Shown here: positions 48,001 to 58,204 of the stretch, in pieces | Numbering within the stretch: position 1 is the stretch's first letter | Layout of the letters: each line of letters begins with the position of its first letter | Notes under the pieces: generated by a model | Database searches by the model: none | Told to the model about the DNA's origin: nothing | The model's input: the letters and a program-made list of their open reading frames with translations, nothing else | From: Entophlyctis helioformis | Taxonomy: Eukaryota > Chytridiomycota > Chytridiomycetes > Chytridiales > Chytriomycetaceae | Assembly (NCBI GenBank): GCA_025526915.1 | Contig: JAHLKH010000092.1 | Coordinates: forward strand, 1-64,000 | Length of the DNA: 64,000 nt | Direction: 5' to 3' | Made by a program: the position numbers and the translations under genes

Positions 48001-49210
48001 TCCATCAATATCGACAACAGGCGATCCAGAACTGCCGCCAGAGGTCATTGACGCAGCCTGGTAGTAGACTGAAGGAGTCCAAGAAATGCAAGTGAGTCGA
48101 GTTGCTCAGTCATCTCCGTGCCAATCCACCAGATACGCACACGTGTTCCAGTCATTGTAGCGGCCGACGCCATAGTTTGGAGCCTGTCTGTCCAGTCTAG
48201 CCAGCGTGCCGCTGAGGATGCTCAGCCGCTCTCCGCTGTCGTTTCCAATCTGGATTGCGTTCCATGGGAGTCAGGCATGTGGACATGCACAGGGCAGCCT
48301 TGCAGGATGTACCAAGGCAACGTACAACGCGAATGTCCAGACCAATGCGAACAAGCTCTGGAGCAAGAGGGATCTCTTGGATCTGGAGGGATGGACGTTG
48401 ACGCGAATGAGATGTGAACATGGAGGTGCATTCGCGACGACTGCGAGAGAGTGTGTGTGCGCGTGTGTGTGCGCCTTACAGTCATGTACTTGACTTGTGA
48501 CACGTCAAACTTGAAGAAGCCAAAGTCATGGACCGGGTCACGGTAGATGGGCGTCAGCCTGACTTCCTCCTTGGACTTGTTGAGCACAGCATCGGCGAGT
48601 ATTGGGCCTGGCTGGACGACATGTCTGTTGGACAGGATGATCTGATGCGCGCATGGATATTGCAACGGTCAGTGCGGTGCAGCAGCAGAGAAGGACGCGC
48701 GGCAGATCTAGCTTACACCGCGCTCCTTGTCCACCACAAAGCCCGTCGCCTGCGACGTGCGCTGCGTCTCGGTGTCTGCCGAGCGAAGGCGGTTATGCCG
48801 TCAGCAAGTCATTCAGCGGGGCACGAAGGCGATCCGCAGCAATGGTCCACAGCAAATGGTCCGCAGCGAATACAACGGAGAGCCGAGCCGGCCAGACGAC
48901 ACACACGCACCAAAGTTGCGAACGGCAATGAGGCGCACGCTGACGATTGCCGGTATGATGCTGTTGAGCGTCTGCTCCCAGCGTGGGCTGTTTACCACTG
49001 GCGCTGCAGGTGCGGCAGCAGCCTGGTCGCAATGGTCGGCGAGTGCCAAGAGGAGAGTCCAAGAGGAGAGTCCAAGAGGAGAGTCCAAGATGAGTGAGTC
49101 GAGGCAAGCGGGTCCAGGCGAGAGAGTAGAGGCGAGCCATTTCCGATGGCACGCACCAGGTCGTCCGGCTCGCCGCCCGGAGCGTCGCCTGCAACGTCAA
49201 CGTCGTCCAT
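45099..49210 (-). CDS. NMA111: Nma111-type nuclear HtrA serine protease
   Basis: Sixteen minus-strand exons sum to 959 codons (958 residues): 49210-49157, 49022-48911, 48775-48717, 48641-48480, 48382-48326, 48249-48141, 48068-47861, 47782-47641, 47579-47470, 47403-47267, 47188-46940, 46877-46498, 46421-46370, 46303-46181, 46103-45799, 45716-45099. Nma111/Ynm3 is the fungal double-HtrA protease linked to stress and apoptosis-like death. The first protease-like domain has the full triad: His in [10 protein letters not shown], Asp in DPVHDFGFF, Ser in [16 protein letters not shown]-like and a second degenerate protease-like half follow, with [20 protein letters not shown] and a final PDZ. An apparent stop near 46323 falls inside a 66-bp intron with a CTAAC branch site. 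It converges on API5 with 110 bases between. Confidence 0.93.
49047..49090. repeat. GAGAGTCCAAGAG tandem repeat in NMA111 intron 1
   Basis: Three direct copies of a 13-base unit within the first intron. Simple repeat, no other feature seen. Confidence 0.75.
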
Positions 49211-49749
49211 CTGCGAGCAGCCAAAGTCGTTGTGGTGCAGATGCCGTCGGCGATCTTGCCAAAGTGGACGTGAAGCGCCTGATCTCAGCCTGCCGCCTGC
49301 CGCGAGCATATCGACCAACAGCAGACCAGCAAGCCGACGAACAGCAGAGACTGCACTGCACTGCACTGCAACCACGACAGCAAGTACGCCTACGCAGATG
49401 CCTGCTTGAAGTGCATGGCCGCCCTCTCCAGCCATTCCATCCGTCCCAGCCACACGCCGGCAAGCCAGACGCCGGCAAGCCAGACGCCGGCGCCATTTTG
49501 CGGTGTGGGGCTGCAGCGAGGCTCCATTGAATGCAGTGGTCCCGTCGGGGCCAGGCTGGCCATGGACTGCCCATGGACTATCTGTCTGACTGTCTGACTG
49601 TCTGGCTGTCTGGCTGTCTGTCTGGATGTGGACCGCCATTGCCTTTCACAAATGCCCGCTGGCCAACGCTGCATGCTCAACCATCTCCATCATCGACAGG
49701 AATCATCCATCGGCAGTCACCTCCCTGAGAGCACACGCTGCAGGCAGAC
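49211..49749. other. Divergent intergenic region NMA111/PBS2 with repeats
   Basis: 539 bases between divergent start codons. It contains an imperfect 14-base GCCGGCAAGCCAGAC repeat (49451-49490) and a CTGT/CTGA tetranucleotide run (49580-49626). No gene is supportable; promoters of both genes are expected here. Confidence 0.55.
49580..49626. repeat. CTGT/CTGA tetranucleotide microsatellite upstream of PBS2
   Basis: About eleven imperfect tetranucleotide units (CTGT, CTGA, CTGG) ending 124 bases before the PBS2 start. Similar CTGT runs recur in several introns of the window. Confidence 0.75.
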
Positions 49750-51322
49750 ATGACGTCCAAGCCCAAAAAGATGCTCATGAAGCTCAATGCCCCGTTGCCG
49801 CTCAACGATCTGGCCGCAGCGTCGGCATCACCCTTTGCAACTCTCTCGCGCTTTGTGTGAGTCAGTCGGACACGCACGCGACAAGGATGGGCTGGATGGG
49901 CTGCCGGACGGGCCGACTGACTGACGGGCGACTCTGCATGCCATCCTCCCTCGTCGATTCCTCGACAGCGATCCGAGCGGCAAGCTCAGCTTTGCCGGGA
50001 AAGCATCTGTACACAAGGACGGTCTGGACTTTACCAACGGCGTGTCCTATCGCATCAACATGGACCAATTCCAGCTCGTCAAGATGCTTGGCAAGGGCCA
50101 GTACGGCGTCGTTCAACTTGTGCTGCACAAACCCACAAACGTCAACATGGGTGCGCGTCTCGTCTTGACTCTGGCCACAATGACACACGCATTCTCACTA
50201 ACATGGCACATGTACCTGCAGCCATGAAGGAAATCAGACTGGAGCTGGACGAGTCGAAGCTGGGGCAGATCATCATGGAGCTGCAGGTCCTGCACTCGAG
50301 CCACAGCCCGTTCATCATCGACTTTTACGGCGCGTTCTTTGCCGAGAGCTGTGTGTACATGTGCATGGAATACATGGACGGCGGATCCCTCGATAAGCTC
50401 AACGCCGGCGGCATCCCCGAAAACGTTTTGGCCAAGATCGCGCTTTCCGTTAGTGCCTCTTTGGTGCACATGGTTGCTTGTGGGCATGCTGACCATCGGC
50501 TGGCCGCAGGTTGTCAAGGGATTGCACTTTCTCAAGAGCGAGCTGTCCATTATCCATCGTGGTGAGTCCCGTACTGTGCCTTTGTGCTGGCGACGCAAAC
50601 GGTGGTAGTGCTCACCTTGCATTTCGAGCTAGACATCAAGCCGACCAACATTCTCGTCAACACAGCCGGACAGATCAAACTGTGCGACTTTGGAGTCAGC
50701 GGGCAGTTGATACAGTCGATGGCAAAGACCAATATTGGATGCCAGTCGTACATGGCTGTGAGTGGCCATTGGCGCATTGTTTGGCCGGCTGGACGCCTAA
50801 CGCGGCCGTGCTGGACAGCCTGAGCGGATATCAACACGCAACGCAGGGGTGTACACGGCAAGGTCAGATGTGTGGAGCGTGGGGATATCCGTTGTCGAGA
50901 TGGGCATTGGCTTCTATCCCTTTCCAGGCGACCAGTACGACAGCGTGTTTGCCCAACTCAACGCGATCGTGTCTGCCGAGCCGCCCAACCTTCCAGCCGA
51001 CCAGTTCTCTGCCGAAGCGCGGCACTTTGTATCCATATGGTAAGCATGGAGCTGATCGCGTGCAGCCTGCATGAGACCAGCCTGCCTGACACACGTGCTG
51101 GATGCGATCATGGGCAGTCTGGCCAAGGACCCAAACAGACGCCCCACATACCCGGATCTGCTGCAAAGTCCGTGGCTGCAGCGGTTTGAGCACACAGAAG
51201 TGGACGTGGCCGAGTGGGTCAAGCGGCTCTTGACCGGCGCAAGGCGTCTCGCAACTGACGCATGTGCGATTGCAACAATAAATTTGCGTTTTCCCAACAC
51301 AACACCAATCCACGGTTGCTAA
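49750..51322 (+). CDS. PBS2: MAP kinase kinase of the Pbs2 (HOG osmostress) type
   Basis: Seven exons (49750-49856, 49969-50150, 50222-50448, 50510-50561, 50633-50757, 50819-51039, 51118-51322) give 372 residues. Pbs2 phosphorylates the Hog1/p38-type MAP kinase in osmotic and oxidative stress. The kinase domain shows GKGQYGVV, the catalytic Lys in [49 protein letters not shown] and the activation loop [18 protein letters not shown], whose Ser and Thr match the Pbs2 phosphorylation sites. The long N-terminal regulatory region of yeast Pbs2 is absent; only about 75 residues precede the kinase. The TAA shares its last base with the next ATG. An AATAAA at 51277 lies inside the frame, so the true stop may be earlier. 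Confidence 0.88.
51277..51282 (+). terminator. AATAAA inside the predicted 3' end of PBS2
   Basis: A canonical hexamer 38 bases before the predicted PBS2 stop. If functional, the real coding end is upstream, for example a TGA at 51256 reached if one base is missing. Confidence 0.35.
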
Positions 51323-53090
51323 TGGCATCAATGGAAGCGTTGCTGGTGTCGCTCGCCGTTGTCCTCGCAGCAGCATGCGCATGGGCAGGCGGTCTGGCAG
51401 CCCTGGCAAAGTGGCTCTCGAAGCAGGCCTTCCGGATGGCGCTGTCCATCGTCCGTCTTGGCCCAGTTCCCAGACACGTTGCGTTCATCATGGACGGCAA
51501 CCGGCGGTTCGCCAAGAAGCTGCATGTGAAGCCAGGCGAGGGCCACAAGCTGGGCTTTGAACGGCTCGAGCAGGTGTGTGCGATGCGCAGTATGTATGTG
51601 TGTGTGTGTGTGTATGTGCGACTGTGCGACTGCGTAAGAGAGGGCAAGCACTTGCTCTGCATGCGTCGAGCGTACACCAGGACAAGGCTGAGCAGCGACC
51701 GCCTGTGTGCGGCGTCTTCAGGCGTTGGCAGTGCCTGAAAACATCAAATGGCCGCTGCCGCTCATGCACCAACCGACCTCCTCGCTCACTCGCTCGCTCT
51801 GCTGCCATACGACAGACGCTCGACTGGTGCATGCAACTCGGCATCAAGGTCGTCACAGTCTACGCCTTCTCGATCGAAAACTTTAAGCGGCCGCAGGAAG
51901 AGGTCGACACTCTGATGAACCTCGCCCAGCTCAAGTTTGCCGAGATGGCTGAGAAGAGGTGTGCTCCACTTGCGGTATCCATCGGCCTGCCTCGGTCTGC
52001 ATGTATCGGTCTGCCTGCGATGGCTGACATGCTCAATGCCCGACAGTGAGCTGGTCAAGAAGAACGGCATCTCTGTGCGGGTGATTGGCAAGACAGACAT
52101 GCTGCCGCCCCACGTGTATCGATCAGCCTGCAGTGCCATCCACCAGACCAGCACCAACACCAACGCCATTCTCAACATCTGCTGTCCGTACACATCGCAG
52201 CACGAGATCCTGGCTGCGATCAAAGGGACTGTCGACGGAGTGCATGACGGCATGATCGAGCCGGCGGATATCGACCAGGACACGCTTGAGCAGTGCCTGT
52301 TTACTGGAGACTGCCCGCCGCTCGATATCCTTGTTCGCACATCAGGCGAGTCGCGGCTGAGCGACTTTATGCTGTGGCAGGTACGATCTCTTCTGGCAAT
52401 GGATCACGGACAGGGCACATGCACATACACTCACACACGCACGCATGTCAAACAGGCAGCACAAAACTGCCACGTGCATTTCTTGGATATCCTGTGGCCC
52501 GAGTTTTCGTTCTGGCACATGCTCCCGATCTTGCTGCGCTTCCAAGCAGACTTTTCCAAGATCACGGTCAGTTGGCTGGCCGGCAGACCATTCATCCATG
52601 GTGGTCATTGCATGAACACTCAACCGCCGTGTTTGGACAGGCGTCAAGAGAACGGCATCACAGTGACATGCGCCGGATACGAGCGTCAAGAGCAGCAAGC
52701 CAGTCGCACGGACACGCACACAAGGCCAGCATATCAAGCAGCCACGATGAGAGTGCCAGCGACTATAGCGATCACATCCAGCAGCAGCAGCAGCAGCCGA
52801 TGCTTGCACAGCCAGCATTTTTGCGGAAAGGCGATTTGTCAGCAGGACACGCTGCTGCGACAGCTGCAGACCTGTGGGACGCGTCGTCGGATAACGACTC
52901 GACAGTGTCAACGCATGTGTCGCACTCCATCAAGCACAGACTGCCGCGCGTGCCGTCGCCCGTATCGTCCAGCAGCACCAAGTCAGATGCGATCGAGACG
53001 CGCCAGCACCTGCAGGACCAGCGTCTTGCTGCCTTTTACGACCACGTGCGGAGCGCGCGTCTTGCAGTCGCCGAGCGCGGGTCTCGGTAG
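51322..53090 (+). CDS. cis-prenyltransferase (dehydrodolichyl diphosphate synthase type)
   Basis: Five exons (51322-51573, 51816-51958, 52047-52380, 52456-52566, 52641-53090) give 429 residues. The enzyme condenses isopentenyl units onto farnesyl diphosphate to make the polyprenyl precursor of dolichol, on the ER. An N-terminal hydrophobic segment (about residues 5-30) precedes the catalytic core. The core shows [11 protein letters not shown], where the Asp binds the allylic diphosphate, [27 protein letters not shown] and FLDILWPEF. The last 150 residues are a Ser/His/Gln-rich extension that is unusual, with an HSDMRR start and poly-Q. The C-terminal RxG motif of two-subunit enzymes is not seen, so a homomeric Rer2/Srt1-type enzyme is suggested. 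STT3 downstream in the pathway is also in this window. Confidence 0.88.
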
Positions 53091-53270
53091 CCAGCCAGGC
53101 ATCCCCCTCGCTCTGCCTTTCTTTCTCCCATCTGTCCCTTCATGGCCCAGCGCTCCTTCTTTCTTTTGACTCTTGTTAATCACACCACCTATGCATTAAA
53201 CCCCCGGCATCACCAAGTATTCTTCACCATGGGATCACAGTCAACACACAGTTCATTCAACGGCATATGA

Positions 53271-55621
53271 TCATGCTGACACGAGCCGCACTTCGATCAT
53301 GTCTTGCAGAGCAATGTCAACCATGCCGTCAGTCTCGCTCGCCTGCCCCGACTCGTCTGCTTCGCCCTCGTTCTCCTCGTCGTCTTCCTCACCCTCGGCG
53401 CCAAGCCTGTCAAAGCGACGCGTCTGACCCCACGAAGACTCTGCCTTTGGCTTGGCAGGCGGTCCGCGCGAATGCGGTGCTAGCTGCATCGAAACAACAG
53501 AGCCTTGCAGATCAAGCGCCGTCACAACGGCCTCCTAAGATCGCCACAACGCGTCTCTGGTAAGCAGGGCGAAGCGTAAAAGACGGCCTACAGACTGCAC
53601 ACACGCACCTTGTAGGCAGAAATCTCGGGCGTGTACTCGGCAGACAGCTCAATGGTCTGTTTCATGGCAGCGTCAGCACGGGCCAGCCAGCACCAGTCTC
53701 TTCATACAGGTAGATGCACGGATCCATGTACCTTGAACGCAATCGTCATGCCAACACGAGGCAGACCCGTCACAAACGGCAGAGAGTCGTAGTCCATGCG
53801 AGCAGGAGCGACCTGGCGAGCCTCGCTCTGCTTGGCAGTCTGGTTGTCGCCGTGGATCTCGACCGTGCCGCTGTCCTCATTGTCCTCGTCACTGTTTTCC
53901 TCGGGTTCAGCCAGTCTCACTCGCTTCTTGGCGTGCTGGCTCGAATCGTCGGCCTGCTTCGTCAAGGACGGACCGGTTTGCTTCTGCTGCTTCGAGTCGC
54001 CGTTGGGTGTTGCAGCAGGCGACGTTCCAGCAGCTTGCGAGAGCTGCGCACCCCTCTTCTTTTTTCTCTCGCGACGCGACTGGCTCCTGCTCTTGGCAGG
54101 TGGCTTGGGACCGTCGTACAGATCAACTTCAGTGTACACAACACGCGGCTCCTCTTGCTGCTCGACCTCCTATCGCAAGTCCAGTGTCAGCAGCCGGCCA
54201 GAATGCAGGCACGACAAAAGCGCAAGACGCGACAGACCTCGCCAGCCTTGGTGGAATTGCTGCTGCTGTCGCCATGGTCAGCAACGCTCTCCTTGGCCAC
54301 ACTTGGCGTCTCTTTGATGAGTGGCAGCTCGCTAGATTGGCGGTCTCTGGCGCTCTCGGGACCCTCCGCGCCATCCAAGCCGTCAAAGCGCACGTGCGAT
54401 CGCTCAATGTGGAGCATGCTCTGCACTGCCTTGCGCTTGCTCTTGCCAAGCCCAGCCGGAACACGCACGGGGTTGGCAAACGCAGCAGATCCAGATCCGC
54501 CAGCCTCATCGTCGTCCATGTCTTGCTGGCTGTCATTTCCGGCGGATGCGGCAGCACGCTTCGGGGATGCTCTCGGAGTCGGCTTTGGGGTTGACTGTGG
54601 CGTTGCCTTGGGTGTTGACTTTTGGGACACTGGCTTCACAGGCAACTCGATCTTGGACGGCTGCACAGGTGGCTCTGCCTCAGAGTCGCTGCTGCTGCTC
54701 TCGCTGCTCTCTTCTTCCTCGGAAGTCGAGTCTTGCACTTCTTCAGACGACAGGCTCTCGCTCTCGGACGACGAGCTGTCCTCGCTGCTGTCCTCGGAAG
54801 TCGAGTCCGACTCGGCGTCAGACGCGATCGCCGTGTGCGAGCTGCCTTCATCTGTGTCAGTGACGACATGGCGCTGCAGCTCTTCGTCCTCGTCCTCATC
54901 GTCCTCCTCCTCCTCGTCCATATAGTCCGAGTCGCAGTCGAGGGTGAGGATCGTGTCCCCGTGTGCAGCGCCGCTGCGTCGGGATGCCTGGAGTGCCGAT
55001 CTGCGGCGGCCGCGCTGGGCATTCTCGAGCAGTCTGCGCATCGACCGACGGAGAGCTGCCTGTCTGGTGCGCGCCTCGCTCTGGCTGTCACTCTCGTCGT
55101 CGTCGTCGCTCTCGGCATCGTCGCTGGCTTCGTCCGAGCTGGCTTCATCCGAGCTGGTCTCGTACCTCTTGCGCTTGCCTGTTGGTTGCCATGCGGGACG
55201 GTGAGCAGCCTGCACCACACCACAGCAGCAGCACCGGTTGGATTCAACGCACCGGTCAACGGTCTGGCCTGTGCGCTGGGCTTGATCCTGCTCAGCACAA
55301 ACGCACGAGCAGCGTCAACAAGGCAGGCTGTCAGTCGCTCTGCAGACACCATCCAGCAGAAGCAGAAGCAGCAGCAGCCCGCCAGCAACCAGCCCAGACT
55401 CACTGCAGCAGGTCGTTCTCTCGCACGAGTCCGCCCGTTCGGCAAGCAGGCAGCAGCGCAAAGCCGTCCAGCTCCATGTCAAGGCTGCCGTCCAGGCCAA
55501 GCTGCTCGGCGATGTGCAGCGAGAGCGCAGCCACGGTCGCATGCTCGGGATCCTCTGGCCGCACCTCGAACCAGCAGCGGATGGCCGGCAGCGGCTCGTG
55601 TGTCTGAAGTCGAACTCTCAT
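53271..55621 (-). CDS. Coilin, Cajal-body scaffold protein
   Basis: Six minus-strand exons (55621-55404, 55287-55253, 55178-54238, 54169-53732, 53656-53609, 53534-53271) give 647 residues. Coilin organises Cajal bodies, where spliceosomal snRNPs mature. The N-terminal ubiquitin-like self-association domain reads MRVRLQTHEPLPAIRCWF ... LVRENDLL. The middle is disordered: KRKRYE, long Ser/Asp/Glu tracts, and Lys/Arg runs. The C-terminal Tudor-like fold is visible as DYDSLPFVTGLPRVGMTIAFK, then TIELSAEYTPEISAYK and AVVTALDLQGSVV. The 35-base exon 2 is chosen because its phases alone join the UBL to the KRKR segment. Coilin is missing from yeasts but present in several early-diverging fungi. SNU114, a U5 snRNP protein, lies 2.6 kb away. 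Confidence 0.85.
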
Positions 55622-55792
55622 GGATGTCGCTGAGTGGGAGAAGGTGCACAATGCGCGCTGCTCAACATAATCGGACAGCTCCGCTTCCAACCAGCACGAA
55701 GCCGCTGGCAGGGCCACACTCTGGCCACACGCTGCCGCACTCGCAGAGCAAACGCCTGGCGCTCGTGCCTGAGCATGGCATTGAACGGGTTG

Positions 55793-57853
55793 TTATTGGA
55801 AATCCGAGGTGGCCTGCGCAAAGAGGTCCATGACGGCCGCGACCGGCATCGCTCCAAGCTGCTCGCCACTGCGCGACCGCACACTCACTGTGCCTGCATC
55901 GCGCTCCTTGTCGCCCACCACAAGAATGTAGTTGTACTGGGCCGCCTGCGCGTCGCGGATGCGCTTGCCCAACTGGTTGTCTGTGCGATCCACGTCAATG
56001 TGGTACAGAGCGCCATTCCCAGCCGATCTGGCAGTTGGCCCAGATGCAGAGTTGGGGGATGCACCCGACATTCCCAGAAGCTGCTGCTGCACCTGCACGG
56101 CATATGCATCGAGGTCTGGACGCGTTGGCACAACAACCGCCTGCCGTGGGCTGAGCCAGAACGGCCAGCGGCCACCATAGTGCTCAATGAGGATCGCCAG
56201 CATGCGCTCGATGGATCCGAGCACAGCGCGATGGATCATGACGGGCGTGCCGAACCCGCCCTCTGCGTTCTGGTACTGCAGCTTGAACCGCGTCGGCAGC
56301 TGAAAATCGAGCTGGATGGTCGCAGTCTGGTGCTTGCGGCCAAGCGCGTCGCGCACAGCAATGTCGATCTTGGGGCCGTAGAACGCGCCGTCGCCTTCCT
56401 TGATGGTCCACTCTCGGCCGGTCGACGCAAGTGCCTGGCGCAGTGCGGATTCCGCAGCGTCCCACTGCGACAGCTCGCCAACAAAGGAGGTCTCGGGCCG
56501 TGTGGAGAGGGCAAGCTCGTACGACGGGAACTGGAAGATCTTGTAGACACGGTCGATAAACGCGATCTGGGACTTTATCTCTGACGCGACTTGTTCAGGC
56601 GTGCAGAAGATGTGGCCGTCGTCTTGGTGGAACTTGCGCACGCGGGTCAGACCCGTGAGTGCACCAGACGCCTCGTTTCTGTGGAGCGGACTGAACTCGG
56701 CGTACCGCAGAGGCAGCTCTCGGTACGAGCGTGCCGTGGAATCGTACAGCACGCAGTGACCAGGACAGTTCATGGGCTTGAGTGCCTGCACGTCCTTGCT
56801 TGCAGCCTGCTGCTTGGTGTCCCCTGTGTCTGAAGGTCCAGCCACATGGTCGTGCGCAGCATCCGTCTCATGGTGATCGTGTGCACCGCCACAGCAGCCC
56901 GTGACCGCAAACATGTCTTCCTGGTAGTTCTGCCAGTGTCCCGACTGCTCCCAGAGCGCCTTATTAAAGACGAGCGGAGTCACAACTTCCTCAAACCCGA
57001 ACTGGCGGTACTCATTGCGCAGAAAGTCAATGAGCCGCTGCATGATGCGTGTGCCGTGCGGAAGGAAAAACGGTGCGCCGGGCGACAGCGGGCTGAAGTA
57101 AAAGAGCGACTGCTGCTTGCCAACGAGCCGATGGTCTCGCTTGGCAGCCTCTTCCTGCAGCTTTTCCCATGCCTTTAGTCCGTCACGCGACGAAAAGGCG
57201 ACGCCGTAAACGCGCGACAGGTTCTGTGGCGAGTTTGGACGCCATTGGGATGCGCCCGTGTGTGTGAGCTTGATGGAACGGAAGACGCCCGTGTTGCGAA
57301 CATGCGGGCCACGGCACAGATCGATAAAGTCGCCGCACTTGTACAGCGTGACGGGCTCAGCGGCCGGGATCTTGGCCAAGAACGCGAGCTTTAGTGGCGA
57401 GTATGCAAACATGCGTGCTGCCTCGTCGCGAGTCACGTCCAGACACTCAAACGGTGCCTTTTGCGCGGCAAGCTTGTTCATGATGGTCGTCAATGCCGGC
57501 AGATCGTCGTCGCTGGGATGGTAGATGCCGCCATGGTTGCCCGCAAGCAGCTGCTTGATGTCGTTGTCAATGCGAGCCGTGTCGAACAGATCTGTGCTTG
57601 GTGCACTGCTCAAACGGTCGATGCGGCCACGGGCAAGGCGCTCGCCGTCCTTTACAAGCAGAGCGTCGTAGAAGAATCCGGTTGCCGTTGGCGGGCCGTC
57701 AGCGAGCATGCAGTCATCGCCGTACTTTGTCTCCAGAGCCCAGCCCAGCAGATGCGATGCCGAGTGCCAGAACATGGACGGATCCTCGGGTGCCTTTGGC
57801 TTTCCAGCGGTGGGGTTGGACGGTGCCGATCCTGCCATTGCGTCAGGATGCAT
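55793..57853 (-). CDS. Threonyl-tRNA synthetase without N-terminal TGS domain
   Basis: A single-exon frame of 686 residues from the chosen start; it stays open to 58168. ThrRS charges tRNA-Thr. The editing (SAD) domain shows HSASHLLGWALE and CLDVTRDEAARM. The class II core has LKPMNCPGHC with the Zn-binding Cys, motif 2 in TGLTRVRKFHQDDGHIF, and motif 3 in IHRAVLGSIERML. An anticodon-binding domain follows. Two oddities: there is no TGS domain before the editing domain, and a His/Asp-rich insertion (AHDHHETDAAHDHV) sits just before MNCPGHC. Upstream in-frame residues (to 58168) are Ala/Val/Gly-rich and could be an organelle-targeting region. It may be the only ThrRS, or a mitochondrial form; undecided. 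Confidence 0.88.
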   Translation of the reverse strand: MHPDAMAGSAPSNPTAGKPKAPEDPSMFWHSASHLLGWALETKYGDDCMLADGPPTATGFFYDALLVKDGERLARGRIDRLSSAPSTDLFDTARIDNDIKQLLAGNHGGIYHPSDDDLPALTTIMNKLAAQKAPFECLDVTRDEAARMFAYSPLKLAFLAKIPAAEPVTLYKCGDFIDLCRGPHVRNTGVFRSIKLTHTGASQWRPNSPQNLSRVYGVAFSSRDGLKAWEKLQEEAAKRDHRLVGKQQSLFYFSPLSPGAPFFLPHGTRIMQRLIDFLRNEYRQFGFEEVVTPLVFNKALWEQSGHWQNYQEDMFAVTGCCGGAHDHHETDAAHDHVAGPSDTGDTKQQAASKDVQALKPMNCPGHCVLYDSTARSYRELPLRYAEFSPLHRNEASGALTGLTRVRKFHQDDGHIFCTPEQVASEIKSQIAFIDRVYKIFQFPSYELALSTRPETSFVGELSQWDAAESALRQALASTGREWTIKEGDGAFYGPKIDIAVRDALGRKHQTATIQLDFQLPTRFKLQYQNAEGGFGTPVMIHRAVLGSIERMLAILIEHYGGRWPFWLSPRQAVVVPTRPDLDAYAVQVQQQLLGMSGASPNSASGPTARSAGNGALYHIDVDRTDNQLGKRIRDAQAAQYNYILVVGDKERDAGTVSVRSRSGEQLGAMPVAAVMDLFAQATSDFQ

Positions 57854-58204
57854 GCCAATGGGCCGCCAGTGGGCTGCCAGTGGCCGCCAGTGCCGGTGTA
57901 GAGCGACGGGCGAGGCGGCATACCTGGATGTGTCTCGGATGCGACTGGTGTTGATGCCGATGCAGCCGGCGAGTCCTTGCGCAGCGCATGCCAGACAGAC
58001 AGGCGGTGCGAGGCGGCCAACGAGGATAGCAGCCGCGTGCACGGCGCCGAGCATGCATGCTGCGAGCGCAGCAAGCGACACGCCGACGCCGACGCCCGCG
58101 AAGCCCTTGCCGGCCAGGCCGTTGGCGACGAGGCCAGCAGCAACATGATCACGGGCACGTTTGCACACGGTTTGCCAAGACGACGAATCAGCAGCGGCAC
58201 GGCA
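57854..58204. promoter_or_regulatory. Divergent ThrRS/SNU114 promoter interval
   Basis: 351 bases if ThrRS starts at 57853, only 36 if at 58168. It contains GCCAGTGGGC direct repeats at 57858-57895. No TATA box seen. Confidence 0.45.
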
